From Synechococcus sp. RedBA-s (GTDB lineage: Bacteria; Cyanobacteriota; Cyanobacteriia; PCC-6307; Cyanobiaceae), in the NCBI RefSeq assembly GCF_024345495.1, contig NZ_JAGQBF010000028.1, forward strand, positions 1 to 33,766: a stretch of DNA of 33,766 bases, read 5' to 3'. Both the position numbers and the translations under genes were made by a program. Below are positions 16,800-24,163 of this stretch, piece by piece; the stretch's first letter is position 1, and each line of letters starts with the position of its first letter. Under the pieces are notes generated by a model, which was given only the letters and a program-made list of their open reading frames with translations, had not been told where the DNA came from and searched no databases.

Positions 16800-16968
16800 G
16801 ACCGCCAATGGAGAAGTCCGGACTAAAATCTCGGAACTGCCTCCGCCTTGGTGGACCTCTGCTGAGTGCTGAATTGTGGTGTCAGGAACAATGACCGAGC
16901 CACACTTCCAGCCGGTCAGTTCACATCCCCGCCAACTTGGGCCCTGAAATGCAGGCTTCATACCAAAG
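16800..16968. other. Gap without recognisable gene
   Basis: Together with 16450-16597, this stretch between the DUF2092 cluster and ssrA holds no frame I can defend. Open frames on either strand here have no start signal and no family resemblance. It looks like decayed accessory DNA. Confidence 0.4.
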
Positions 16969-16970
16969 GG

Positions 16971-16992
16971 AAGGGGGCCTTCCAGCCCCCCG
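16971..16992 (-). terminator. Probable terminator of the tmRNA transcript
   Basis: On the minus strand GGGGGC (16985-16990 complemented) and GCCCCC (16973-16978) form a six-pair GC stem with loop TGGAAG, followed by TTCCCTTT. The T-run is interrupted, so termination strength is uncertain. Confidence 0.5.
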
Positions 16993-17263
16993 TGAGTCAT
17001 TTGGGTGATAAGGCTGACTTACCCCATCTCCCTAAGGAGTCAGGCGGCCACAGGGGCGGGCTGACGGGAGAAAGCAACGATGTTGTTCGCTGTTACGGAT
17101 TTGCTCTTACCGAGCAGGCTTCAGTCACCCTCCTCTTACCCCGTCGAAACCATTGCAGCCCCCTGATGAACCCGCCGGGGCGGGGAATGGAGCTGAGCGG
17201 AATCGAACCGCTGTCCGAAGCACTGGTGTGAGTCACCTAGTCCGCCCAAGGACGGACCCTTTG
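16992..17263 (-). ncRNA. ssrA: Two-piece (circularly permuted) tmRNA
   Basis: tmRNA rescues stalled ribosomes and adds a degradation tag. On the minus strand the acceptor piece comes first: a hairpin GTCCG...CGGAC near 17244-17261, then a T arm AGCGG-TTCGATT-CCGCT, then CAGCTCC plus discriminator A ending at 17188. After a 25-base intervening segment the coding piece starts at 17162 with GGGGCTGCAATGGTTTCGAC. GGGGCTG pairs with all seven bases of CAGCTCC (one G-U). GACTGAAGC of the coding piece pairs with GCTTCGGAC of the acceptor piece as helix P2. The tag frame GCG...TGA (17090 to 17040) encodes ANNIVAFSRQPAPVAA. The CTCC/GGAG hairpin overlapping the tag stop is as in other tmRNAs. CCA is not encoded. 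Outer ends are approximate. Confidence 0.93.
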
Positions 17264-17310
17264 ATCATGGCACCTCAGGCCGGGAACAGCCGTGGCCCGG
17301 CAGGGTGGGC

Positions 17311-18519
17311 ATGACCGAACACCAGCCCCCCCTCACCGGACCCATGCCCGCTCCGTTCACCTGTATCGCCGTGCTGCCGCCGGGGCTTGAGGAGCTGGGT
17401 GCCACCGAACTGGCCGAACTCGGGGCTGAGGCGGTGCAGCCCCTGCGGCGGGCGGTGGCGTTCCGCTGCGATCTCGCCTGCTTCTACCGGCTGCACCAGC
17501 GGGCCCTGCTGCCCTTCCGCATCCTGCGGCAGCTGGGCCGTTTCCCCTGCGATGGCCCACAGGATCTCTATGCCGGTGTCCAGGCAGCCGCCGACTGGGA
17601 CCACTGGCTGCCCCCACGGCGCAGCTTCCGGGTGGAGGTGAGCGGCACCGCCCCCGGGCTGACCCACAGTCACTTCACCGCCCTGCAGGTGAAGAATGCC
17701 CTGGTGGATCAGCAACGGCAGCGCTGGGGGGAGCGTTCCTCGATCGACCTTGACGCCCCCGACCTCTGCCTCCACCTGCACCTCGGCCGCGCCACTGGTG
17801 GCGCCCGCGGCCTGCGGGCCGGCAACGAGGCCGTGCTCAGCCTGGATGGCTCGAGCGGCAGCCTGCACCGGCGCGGCTGGCGGGCGGCCATGGGTCTGGC
17901 GCCGCTGAAGGAGAACCTGGCGGCCGGCCTGATCCGTGCCACCGGCTGGGATGGGCACGTGCCCCTGGCCGACCCCCTCTGTGGCTCCGGCACCCTGTTG
18001 ATCGAGGCGGCCTGCGCTGAGCTGGGGCGCACCCCTGCTCGGACCCTGGCCCTGCAGCTCTGGGCCGATTTCAATGCGGAGCTGTGGGAGCGGGAATCGG
18101 CGGCAGCCGCCGGCCTGGCCCGCCAGGAGCTGGCGGACGGCAGCCCCCTGTCGCCGATCGTTGGCATGGAGCGGGATCCGGCGGTGCTGGAGCAGGCCCA
18201 GGCGAACGCGGCGGCGGCTGGCGTGGCCCCGTGGCTGGAGTTGCAGAGCGGAGACTGTCGCGACTTCGTGCCGCCCCAGACTCCGGGAGTGATCGTCTGC
18301 AATCCGCCCTATGGCGAACGCCTCGGCGCCGGCGAAGACCTGGAGCAGCTCTATGCCGATCTCGGCGCCATGGTCAAGCAGCGTTGCTCAGGCTGGACCC
18401 TCTGGCTGCTGAGCGGCAACCCTGAACTGACGGGCGCCCTGCGGATGAAAGCCAGCCGGCGCCTCCCAGTGAGCAATGGCGGCATAGACTGCAGGTGGCT
18501 GCGTTATGAGATTCGCTGA
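17311..18519 (+). CDS. THUMP-domain class I SAM-dependent RNA methyltransferase (RlmL N-terminal type)
   Basis: The product has 402 residues. The N-terminal part (about 10-165) is a ferredoxin-like plus THUMP RNA-binding region (SFRVEVSGTAPGLTHSHFTALQVKNALVD). The C-terminal part is a Rossmann methyltransferase with SAM motif DPLCGSGTLLIEAA (about 220) and the N2-guanine methylation motif VCNPPYGERLG (about 328). This matches the YcbY/RlmL N-terminal half and YpsC-like enzymes, which make m2G in 23S rRNA; the exact site is not deducible. The ATG at 17311 is chosen; a GTG at 17305 and an ATG at 17344 are alternatives. It is divergent from ssrA. Confidence 0.88.
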   Translation: MTEHQPPLTGPMPAPFTCIAVLPPGLEELGATELAELGAEAVQPLRRAVAFRCDLACFYRLHQRALLPFRILRQLGRFPCDGPQDLYAGVQAAADWDHWLPPRRSFRVEVSGTAPGLTHSHFTALQVKNALVDQQRQRWGERSSIDLDAPDLCLHLHLGRATGGARGLRAGNEAVLSLDGSSGSLHRRGWRAAMGLAPLKENLAAGLIRATGWDGHVPLADPLCGSGTLLIEAACAELGRTPARTLALQLWADFNAELWERESAAAAGLARQELADGSPLSPIVGMERDPAVLEQAQANAAAAGVAPWLELQSGDCRDFVPPQTPGVIVCNPPYGERLGAGEDLEQLYADLGAMVKQRCSGWTLWLLSGNPELTGALRMKASRRLPVSNGGIDCRWLRYEIR

Positions 18520-18551
18520 AATCCGGTGGCCAGTTTTCATCCCTAGAGGGG

Positions 18552-18837
18552 ATGACCATGCATGCCGTCAGTGTCAGCGGCCTTAAGAACAACCCAGCTG
18601 AGGCCCTGCGCCAGTCCAAGCAGGACATGGCCGTGATGTTCAACCGGGATCATCCCGATGAGGCGCTGATCGGCCTGGGCCGGATCAATGGGATCGGCTG
18701 GCTGCAGGAGCTATTCGAGGAGGTCCTTCCTCATCCCAGTCGTCGTGGCTGATGAGGTGCTCACCGGAGGGTTCCCTGCAGAAGAAGCACGCACCACTGC
18801 AGCGCTGGAGGCGGGTTGGCTCGCCAACGCAACCTGA
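18552..18837 (+). pseudogene. Wreck of a type II toxin-antitoxin pair (Phd/UPF0175-like antitoxin joined to DUF3368 PIN toxin)
   Basis: The first 42 residues (MHAVSVSGLKNNPAEALRQS...NRDHPDEALIGL) look like the N-terminus of a Phd- or UPF0175-associated antitoxin. Without a break the frame then becomes GRINGIGWLQELFEEVL, which is characteristic of the early part of a DUF3368 PIN-domain toxin. Near 18721-18735 the frame shifts: LIPVVVADEVLTGGFPAEEA, then RTTAALEAGWLANAT and a stop at 18835-18837 continue the toxin in the next frame. Antitoxin C-terminus, toxin N-terminus with its first catalytic Asp, and toxin C-terminus are all missing, so neither part should work. Family assignments are from motif memory. 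Confidence 0.6.
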
Positions 18838-18912
18838 TCCCATCGGCCGGGGCCGAGTTTGCCCAGCTTCATGGCCATGATTTCCGGATCGCTCCCACAG
18901 TGATCCATTCCG
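18838..18912. other. Short non-coding debris between TA wreck and transposase remnant
   Basis: No defensible gene is visible. One frame reads AEFAQLHGHDFRIAPTVIHSV but has no start and no recognised relative. Confidence 0.3.
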
Positions 18913-19149
18913 TTGCCGCTGAACGAGGCTGGCCCTCCCAGCCACGCCAAAATCACAGCGATTGATGGCTTCAGTTCAGAGGCGATCGTCGATTGGGCCA
19001 GCAGTCACCTGGCGCCAGGCAGTGAGCTGCTCTCAGACGGCCTGGCCTGCTTCAGGGCCGCCGCCACGGCGGACTACAGCCATGAGGCTGTCGTCACTAG
19101 CGGCAAGCAGCCCAACGACCTGCCGGAGTTCCGCTGGATCAACAGCTGA
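18913..19149 (+). pseudogene. C-terminal remnant of an IS1595/ISXO2-type transposase
   Basis: The frame encodes 78 residues. The segment DWASSHLAPGSELLSDGLACF with HEAVVTSGKQPNDLPEFRWINS matches the pattern of the C-terminal catalytic region of ISXO2-like (IS1595, DDE) transposases: a conserved SDG...F, then a His..VV..G, then a LPEFRWVN-type motif. The N-terminal half is absent, and the frame stops immediately after RWINS where intact proteins continue with the last catalytic block. No terminal inverted repeats were seen. It is a decayed fragment; the TTG at 18913 is not a meaningful start. Confidence 0.6.
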
Positions 19150-19254
19150 GGTGATCATGGTTGCTCTGACGTGAGGGCGAGGTAAGGATCGACCCGATTG
19201 CAAGGACACTCTTTACCTGGCAGCAACGGCCTCGAGCCTGCCTCTCCATGGCCT

Positions 19255-20028
19255 TCAGTCCTCCGCTCCGTCGTTCAACTCCGGTTCCGGCAACGGGGTG
19301 GTGATCGCGCCGTACAGCTCCACCAGCCCCGGCACCAACGCCTCCGGCACGGGGATCGGCCCCAAGCGCTCCAGAACTCGAGCCGGTGGATCCGGCGGCA
19401 GGGGGTCGGGGATCACCAGGCGCTCGCCGGGGCGGGCCGCCAGCCCCTGGGGCCACCACGGGGGCAGCCCCTCCTCAGGCCCAGCGGCCGCCCCGGCCTT
19501 CGCAGTCGACCGCAGCCGTTGCATCAGCGCCTCCCGCTCCCGCCCGCGCCAGGCCAGAAGTTGCCAGGGGTCTTCATCGAGCCGCTGGGCGAACACGTGC
19601 AGGCTGGCGGCGATGTGTTTGCAGGGCACCTCCCAGTCGGGGCAGCTGCACTCGGCTTCCAGGTCACTCCAGTCCGCAGGGAACAGATCCACCCCCGCCT
19701 GGCGAAAGCCTGCTTCGAGATCCTCAGGCACCTCGCCGGCCAGCAGCTTCGCCGCCCAGCCCAGCCGCTGACGGAACACCCCCTCGATCGCCGCCCACTC
19801 TTCGTCTTGAGGCAGCTCCGTTTCCACCATGACCTTGTAAGGGGTGCGCCGAGAACCCTGCACCCGGGCCGCCAGCCTCCCCGGCCCCACCTCCAGGCTC
19901 AGCACCTGGCCACTTCTGGCGTAGCGCCGGCCCCGTTCCATCCGGCCGCCCAGCCCATAGCCCTCGAGCACGTCGATGAACCGCTGCGACCACCAGCGCC
20001 GGGCCGGGGGCTGCTGGCGCGGGCTCAT
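19255..20028 (-). CDS. SWIM zinc-finger protein paired with SNF2 helicase
   Basis: The product has 257 residues. The SWIM motif CxCxnCxH is explicit: CSCPDWEVPCKH, with Cys127, Cys129, Cys136 and His138. The N-terminal part (WWSQRFIDVLEGYGLGGRMERGRRYARSG) and the following small beta domain are the conserved context of bacterial SWIM proteins that accompany SNF2 ATPases. The C-terminal 100 residues are Pro-rich and poorly structured. The ATG overlaps the helicase stop by four bases (ATGA), so the two are probably made together and may form a complex on DNA. The role of such pairs is not established; DNA binding is inferred from the SWIM motif. Confidence 0.87.
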   Translation of the reverse strand: MSPRQQPPARRWWSQRFIDVLEGYGLGGRMERGRRYARSGQVLSLEVGPGRLAARVQGSRRTPYKVMVETELPQDEEWAAIEGVFRQRLGWAAKLLAGEVPEDLEAGFRQAGVDLFPADWSDLEAECSCPDWEVPCKHIAASLHVFAQRLDEDPWQLLAWRGREREALMQRLRSTAKAGAAAGPEEGLPPWWPQGLAARPGERLVIPDPLPPDPPARVLERLGPIPVPEALVPGLVELYGAITTPLPEPELNDGAED

Positions 20029-22688
20029 GGCGTGAGCGCCTCGCGGCGCAGGCTGATCACCTCCCGCAGTTCGTCGGTGGAGAGCTCGGTGAGCCACTGC
20101 TCTCCCGTGCCCACCACCCGCTCGGCGAGGTCGCGCTTGTTCTGGATCATGACGTCGATGCGTTCCTCGATCGTGCCGCTGCACACCAGCTTGTGCACAT
20201 GCACGGTGCGCCGCTGACCGATGCGGTGGGCGCGGTCGGTGGCCTGATCCTCCACGGCCGGATTCCACCAGCGATCGAAATGAATCACATGGGCGGCAGC
20301 AGTGAGGTTGAGGCCGGTGCCACCCGCCTTGAGCGAGAGCAGGAAGATCGGCGGGCCATCGGCCTCGGCGAAGCGCTGCACCATGGTGTCCCGCGCCCGT
20401 CGGGTCAGCCCGCCGTGTAGCCACAGCGGTTCGCCGCCGTAACGACCCTGCAGATGGGCCCGCAGCCGCTCCCCCCAGGCCGCGAACTGGCTGAAGATCA
20501 GCACCTTCTCGCCGGCGTCGAGGATGGCATCGAGCAGCTCCTCGACGCGATCGAGCTTGCCGGAGCGACGCGGCAGGGCCGAGCCGTCGTCGAGGTAGTG
20601 GGCCGGGTGGTTGCACACCTGCTTGAGCCGGGTGAGACCGGCCAGCACCAGGCCGCGCCGTTCGATGCCGTCGCTGCTCTCGGCGGCCGCCAGCAGCTCC
20701 TCCACCACCGCCTGATACAGGCTGGCCTGCTCGGCGCTGAGGGTGCAGGGTTCGCTCTGCTCGATCTTGTCTGGCAGGTCGGGCAGGATGCCGCGGTCGC
20801 TCTTGAGGCGGCGCAGCAGGAAGGGGGCCGTGAGCCGCTGCAGCCGGGCGGCCACCTCCGGATCTTGGTCCCTCTCGATCGGGAGGGCGAACTGGTCACG
20901 GAACTGCCGCAGGCTGCCGAGCAGTCCCGGATTGAGCAGCTGCATCAGGGCCCACAGCTCGCTGAGCCGGTTCTCCACCGGCGTGCCGGTGAGGGCGATG
21001 CGGCGTTCCCCCCGCAACGCCGCCGCCGCCTTGCTCTGGGCCGTATGGGGATTCTTGAGCTGCTGGGCCTCATCGAACACCAGTCGTCCGAAGGCCATCT
21101 CCGCCAGCAGGGGCAGATCCCGGCTCACCATGCCGTAAGTGGTGAGCAGGACCGGAGCCGGCCGGTCCTTGCCGCCTTCGCCCGCCAGCTGACGGGCGAA
21201 GGCGGCGGCACTGCCGCGGAAGCGGCCAGGACCGTGGTGGATCAGCACAGGCAGCTGGGGCGCAAAGCGCTGCAGTTCCCGGCTCCAGTTGCCCAGTAGC
21301 GACACCGGCGCCACCACCAGCGTGGGGGCCTCGAGCGGATCAGCCAGCAGGGTGGCGATCAGCTGAGCCGTCTTGCCAAGACCCATGTCATCGGCCAGGC
21401 AGGCACCCAGGCCCAGCCGGCCCAGGAACACCAGCCAGCCCAGGCCCCGTTCCTGGTAAGGCCGTAACTCCCCCTCGAAGTCGGCCGGCGTGGGGATCGG
21501 TATGGCACGGCTATGGAGCTCACCGCCGAGCAGCTCGCCGAGGGGCCCGCTGGCTTCCACCCCCACCAGGGCCAGATCATTCGGCAGGTTGAGGCGGTCG
21601 AGGCCGAGGCCGGCGTGCAGCAACGCTGTGCCGCTGGCCTCGGCCTGGAGGCCAGCGTGGCGCAGCAAGGAAGCGATCGCGTCGGGCTCGATCAGAGTCC
21701 ATTCGCCCCGCAAGCGCACCAGGCTGCGCTTGGCAGCGGCGGCCCGTTGCAGGCTGGCCAGCTCGGCCGCGCTGACAGGCCGATCGCCCAGCACCGCCTG
21801 CCACTGGAACGAAACCAGGGCATTGAGATTCAGGCCGGCCCCCTCGCCAGCGGGGGGCTTGGTGGCCGATCGCCGATTGGTGTTGGCGCGCAGGCCCAGG
21901 CGGTGGCCATGGCGCCACCAGCTGGGCAGGAGCAGGCCGAAGCCCGCCTCATCAAGCACACTCGCGCGCTGCCGCAGCAGAGCCAACAGGGCCCCTTCCT
22001 CCACGTCCAAGCTGGAGGGCGCCTGCTGCTCGAGCAGGCCAGCCAGTTCAGGGGCCAGGCGAGTGAGCTGGCCCAGCTGCGCCAGCACCGCATCGAAACG
22101 ATCCACCGGGAAGGGACTCTCGCCGTCCCAGAACTCCGCCAGGGGCACCATCAGGCTGGGGTCGGTCGCTGAGCGGAGTAGCAGCTCGAGCGTCCAGCGA
22201 CGGACACGGGGGCTGCTGGGTTCGTGCAGCCGCAGGCACAGCTGCAGCGCGCCGCCGCCACCGCCCCCCTCCTGCACCCACTGGTGCAGCCCGGTGACGA
22301 AGGCGGCCTCAGCGGCGAGATCGGCCGTGGCGGCAAGATGGGGATTGGAGCCCACCAGGGCCACCAGCCAGGCCTGGGGCAGGGCCGCGGGGCCAGGGCG
22401 ACGACGGCGGGCAGCGGGCGGCGGTGCTACGGCGAAGCCGTCGAGGCGGCGACGCACGAGACGGTCCACGGCATCGCTCAGGGATTCCGCCAGCTGTTGC
22501 TGCTCCTCCAGGCTGTCACCCGTCAGATGGGCCGCCAGCAGCTCGCGGTCGCCGGCGGCTGGCAGCGGCCACCACTGGGCCCGCAGGCGTCCATCGGGAT
22601 CCACCACCAGGCCCGGCACCACCCTGCCGCTGTCGACGAAATGGGTGGCCAGCTGCCGGCAGGCCGGCGAGGCAGGACAGGAGAGCAT
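20025..22688 (-). CDS. SNF2-family ATPase/helicase (HepA-like)
   Basis: The product has 887 residues. The SNF2 core occupies about residues 400-870: motif I DDMGLGKTAQ (about 432), motif II DEAQ (about 538), motif III LTGTPVENRLSELW, an RHS-side block SLKAGGTGLNLTAAAHVIHFDRWWNPAVEDQATDRAHRIGQ (split here as SLKAGGTGLNLTAA and DRAHRIGQ near 819). The N-terminal 400 residues correspond to the bacterial SNF2-associated region, including WQAVLGDRPVSAAELASL. Cyanobacterial relatives I recall are usually about 1000 residues or more, so the N-terminus may be shortened. It is probably a double-strand DNA translocase that remodels nucleoprotein. It is coupled to the SWIM gene downstream. Confidence 0.9.
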   Translation of the reverse strand: MLSCPASPACRQLATHFVDSGRVVPGLVVDPDGRLRAQWWPLPAAGDRELLAAHLTGDSLEEQQQLAESLSDAVDRLVRRRLDGFAVAPPPAARRRRPGPAALPQAWLVALVGSNPHLAATADLAAEAAFVTGLHQWVQEGGGGGGALQLCLRLHEPSSPRVRRWTLELLLRSATDPSLMVPLAEFWDGESPFPVDRFDAVLAQLGQLTRLAPELAGLLEQQAPSSLDVEEGALLALLRQRASVLDEAGFGLLLPSWWRHGHRLGLRANTNRRSATKPPAGEGAGLNLNALVSFQWQAVLGDRPVSAAELASLQRAAAAKRSLVRLRGEWTLIEPDAIASLLRHAGLQAEASGTALLHAGLGLDRLNLPNDLALVGVEASGPLGELLGGELHSRAIPIPTPADFEGELRPYQERGLGWLVFLGRLGLGACLADDMGLGKTAQLIATLLADPLEAPTLVVAPVSLLGNWSRELQRFAPQLPVLIHHGPGRFRGSAAAFARQLAGEGGKDRPAPVLLTTYGMVSRDLPLLAEMAFGRLVFDEAQQLKNPHTAQSKAAAALRGERRIALTGTPVENRLSELWALMQLLNPGLLGSLRQFRDQFALPIERDQDPEVAARLQRLTAPFLLRRLKSDRGILPDLPDKIEQSEPCTLSAEQASLYQAVVEELLAAAESSDGIERRGLVLAGLTRLKQVCNHPAHYLDDGSALPRRSGKLDRVEELLDAILDAGEKVLIFSQFAAWGERLRAHLQGRYGGEPLWLHGGLTRRARDTMVQRFAEADGPPIFLLSLKAGGTGLNLTAAAHVIHFDRWWNPAVEDQATDRAHRIGQRRTVHVHKLVCSGTIEERIDVMIQNKRDLAERVVGTGEQWLTELSTDELREVISLRREALTP

Positions 22689-22753
22689 GGATCGGCTCGA
22701 TGGGCGATCACCATGACCCTGACCCTAGGGGCGATGGCCGCCCCTAGAACCCC

Positions 22754-23268
22754 GTGGTTCAACCGGCTCCCGCCGCTCAGCCAGGGGCTGGTGACGCCTG
22801 GTCCACCGGTAGGCCCCGCTGGTGGCGGGTGGCGGCGGTGGTGATCGCCGTAGCGGTGCTGCTGCCCTCGCTGCTGATCCGTCTCTTGCTGGCCCCCCCT
22901 GGCCCCCGGAGTGACCTTCTGCGGTTCAAGGAGTGCTCCGGAGCTGGCGCTCACAATCGACGACGGGCCGCGTTGTCGCGGCTCCAACGTCCTGCTTGAT
23001 CTGCTGCGGGACCTGGAGGTGAAGACTGGTGCTGGAATCGATCGTTCACTGGGACACCGTTCAGCCGCCGGACTGGTTCCAGCGCTGATTCATGCTCGCC
23101 AACGCCCACCCCGGCGGAATCCTGGTGCTGCACGACACGCCGGAGGTCACCAAGCAGACCCCCTCCACCCTGAGGGAGGTGGTGCCGGAGTTGAAGCGGC
23201 AGGGGTCTCGGTTCATGGAACTACTCGACACGCTCAGCGGCCCAGCAGGGCCCGGGTCGTCTTGCTGA
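22754..23268 (+). pseudogene. Decayed polysaccharide deacetylase (NodB-fold)
   Basis: Pieces of one gene lie in different frames. A membrane anchor (VAAVVIAVAVLLPSLLIRLLL) is followed, after a one-base shift near 22900, by PELALTIDDGP, the motif with the first catalytic Asp pair of NodB deacetylases, and NVLLDLLRDLEV. The middle of the domain (more than 100 residues, including the HxxxH metal motif) is missing. A second frame then gives IVHWDTVQPPDWFQR, an in-frame TGA at 23086-23088, and the family C-terminus NAHPGGILVLHDTPEV through REVVPELKRQGSRFMELL, ending at 23268. Frameshift, internal deletion and stop together make it a pseudogene. Its tail overlaps the convergent holin-like gene. Confidence 0.72.
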
Positions 23269-23647
23269 GGCCTGCGGTGGTCTGGGGCAGATAGGGCCCC
23301 TTCATTAGCTGGCCGCCGATACGCAGGAACAGGCCTGCCAGCACAAGATCGCCGGCCACCACAGCCAGCACGGCCTTGATCCAGCCCCAGCCAAGGCCCA
23401 TGTGCAGCCACAGCACCAGGGCCAGCTGGCCGAGCACGGTGGCCATCATCAGAAACGTGAGACCCCCACCCAACAGCAACCCACCGCTGATCAGCCGTCG
23501 CTTCTCATGGTCCACCTCCTGCAGGGCGATGCGCACGTGCAGGTCCATGACCGATGTCACCAGGGCAGTGACGCGACCCGCTGCCACCCGGCCTGCACCA
23601 GAGCCGCCGGCACGCCGCCCCCGACGCTCATCGTCGGCCGAACTCAT
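23234..23647 (-). CDS. Phage-holin-family (holin-X/YqjE-like) membrane protein
   Basis: The product has 137 residues. The N-terminal 45 residues are soluble and basic. Two transmembrane segments follow (LISGGLLLGGGLTFLMMATVLGQL and AVLAVVAGDLVLAGLFL) joined by a short loop, then a cytoplasmic tail of about 30 residues. This fits the Phage_holin_3_6 (putative Actinobacterial holin-X, YqjE-like) family, which in chromosomes is mostly a housekeeping membrane family rather than a lysis gene. Its ATG overlaps the stop of the DUF883-like gene (ATGA), giving a pair like E. coli yqjD-yqjE. No phage genes are nearby. Confidence 0.75.
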   Translation of the reverse strand: MSSADDERRGRRAGGSGAGRVAAGRVTALVTSVMDLHVRIALQEVDHEKRRLISGGLLLGGGLTFLMMATVLGQLALVLWLHMGLGWGWIKAVLAVVAGDLVLAGLFLRIGGQLMKGPYLPQTTAGLSKTTRALLGR

Positions 23648-24060
23648 AAGGAGCGCCGGCCCGGAGCCAGCAGCAGTCCGGCGATCAGACCCACCGCCGC
23701 CGCCACGCCCACCGCCAGCAGCGGCCGATCCCGCACGGGCTTCTCGATGCGGGGCCGCAGGCTGGTGTTGAGTTCATCGAGCAGATGCTCCAGCTGCTCC
23801 TCCAGCGGACCGATGCGGTCCACCAGGTCGCGGGTGCGATCGCCTGCCACATGGACCAGATCGAGCAGTTGCTCCTGCACACCACTGGCGGTACGGCCGG
23901 TCTGCTGGGCGATCAGTGCCACCACCTCATCCAGGCTGCCGCGGGTGGCCTCAAGGGTTTCGCGGGCCACCTGGGGCCATTCCCGCTGGATCGTGGGCAG
24001 CAGGGCATCGAAGCGCTCGCGGAAGCGATCGCGACTGAGGGTGGGGGTTTCCGGTTCCAT
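23644..24060 (-). CDS. DUF883/YqjD-like membrane-anchored protein
   Basis: The product has 138 residues. The bulk (about 5-105) is a long amphipathic helical region (RFRERFDALLPTIQREW, LEATRGSLDEVVALIAQQTG, LEEQLEHLLDELNTSLRPRI). The C-terminus has one transmembrane helix with a glycine pattern, LLAVGVAAAVGLIAGLLLAP, ending in RRSL. This is the layout of YqjD/ElaB proteins, which are C-tail-anchored and in E. coli bind ribosomes; whether this one does is unknown. The ATG at 24060 is preferred to a GTG at 24093. It is coupled to the holin-like gene downstream and divergent from smc. Confidence 0.72.
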   Translation of the reverse strand: MEPETPTLSRDRFRERFDALLPTIQREWPQVARETLEATRGSLDEVVALIAQQTGRTASGVQEQLLDLVHVAGDRTRDLVDRIGPLEEQLEHLLDELNTSLRPRIEKPVRDRPLLAVGVAAAVGLIAGLLLAPGRRSL

Positions 24061-24163
24061 GACGTGACGTTCCTCGTGGTCTATGGCTCCCACGATAGGT
24101 AGGGGCTTGAGATCGTCAGCAGGTCCGCTAGGTTCTGGTTGCTCAGCACCGCACGCGGGCCTG

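Noticed and set aside
16725-17000. 91-codon minus-strand frame beside ssrA
   Set aside because: It overlaps the tmRNA terminator and the coding-looking plus-strand fragment; no family recognised and no initiation signal.
17163-17290. Ordinary tRNA gene on the minus strand next to the methyltransferase
   Set aside because: A T arm and acceptor 3' strand are present but no anticodon or D arm precede them; the matching 5' strand lies downstream, which identifies a permuted tmRNA instead.
19198-20217. 339-codon plus-strand frame opposite the SWIM gene
   Set aside because: Opposite a gene with an explicit CxCx6CxH motif and coupled start; the plus frame is Arg/Pro/His-rich noise.
23234-23647. 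Reading the holin-family gene as evidence of a prophage
   Set aside because: No integrase, structural, terminase or lysis genes are near; the partner gene is a DUF883-like housekeeping protein.
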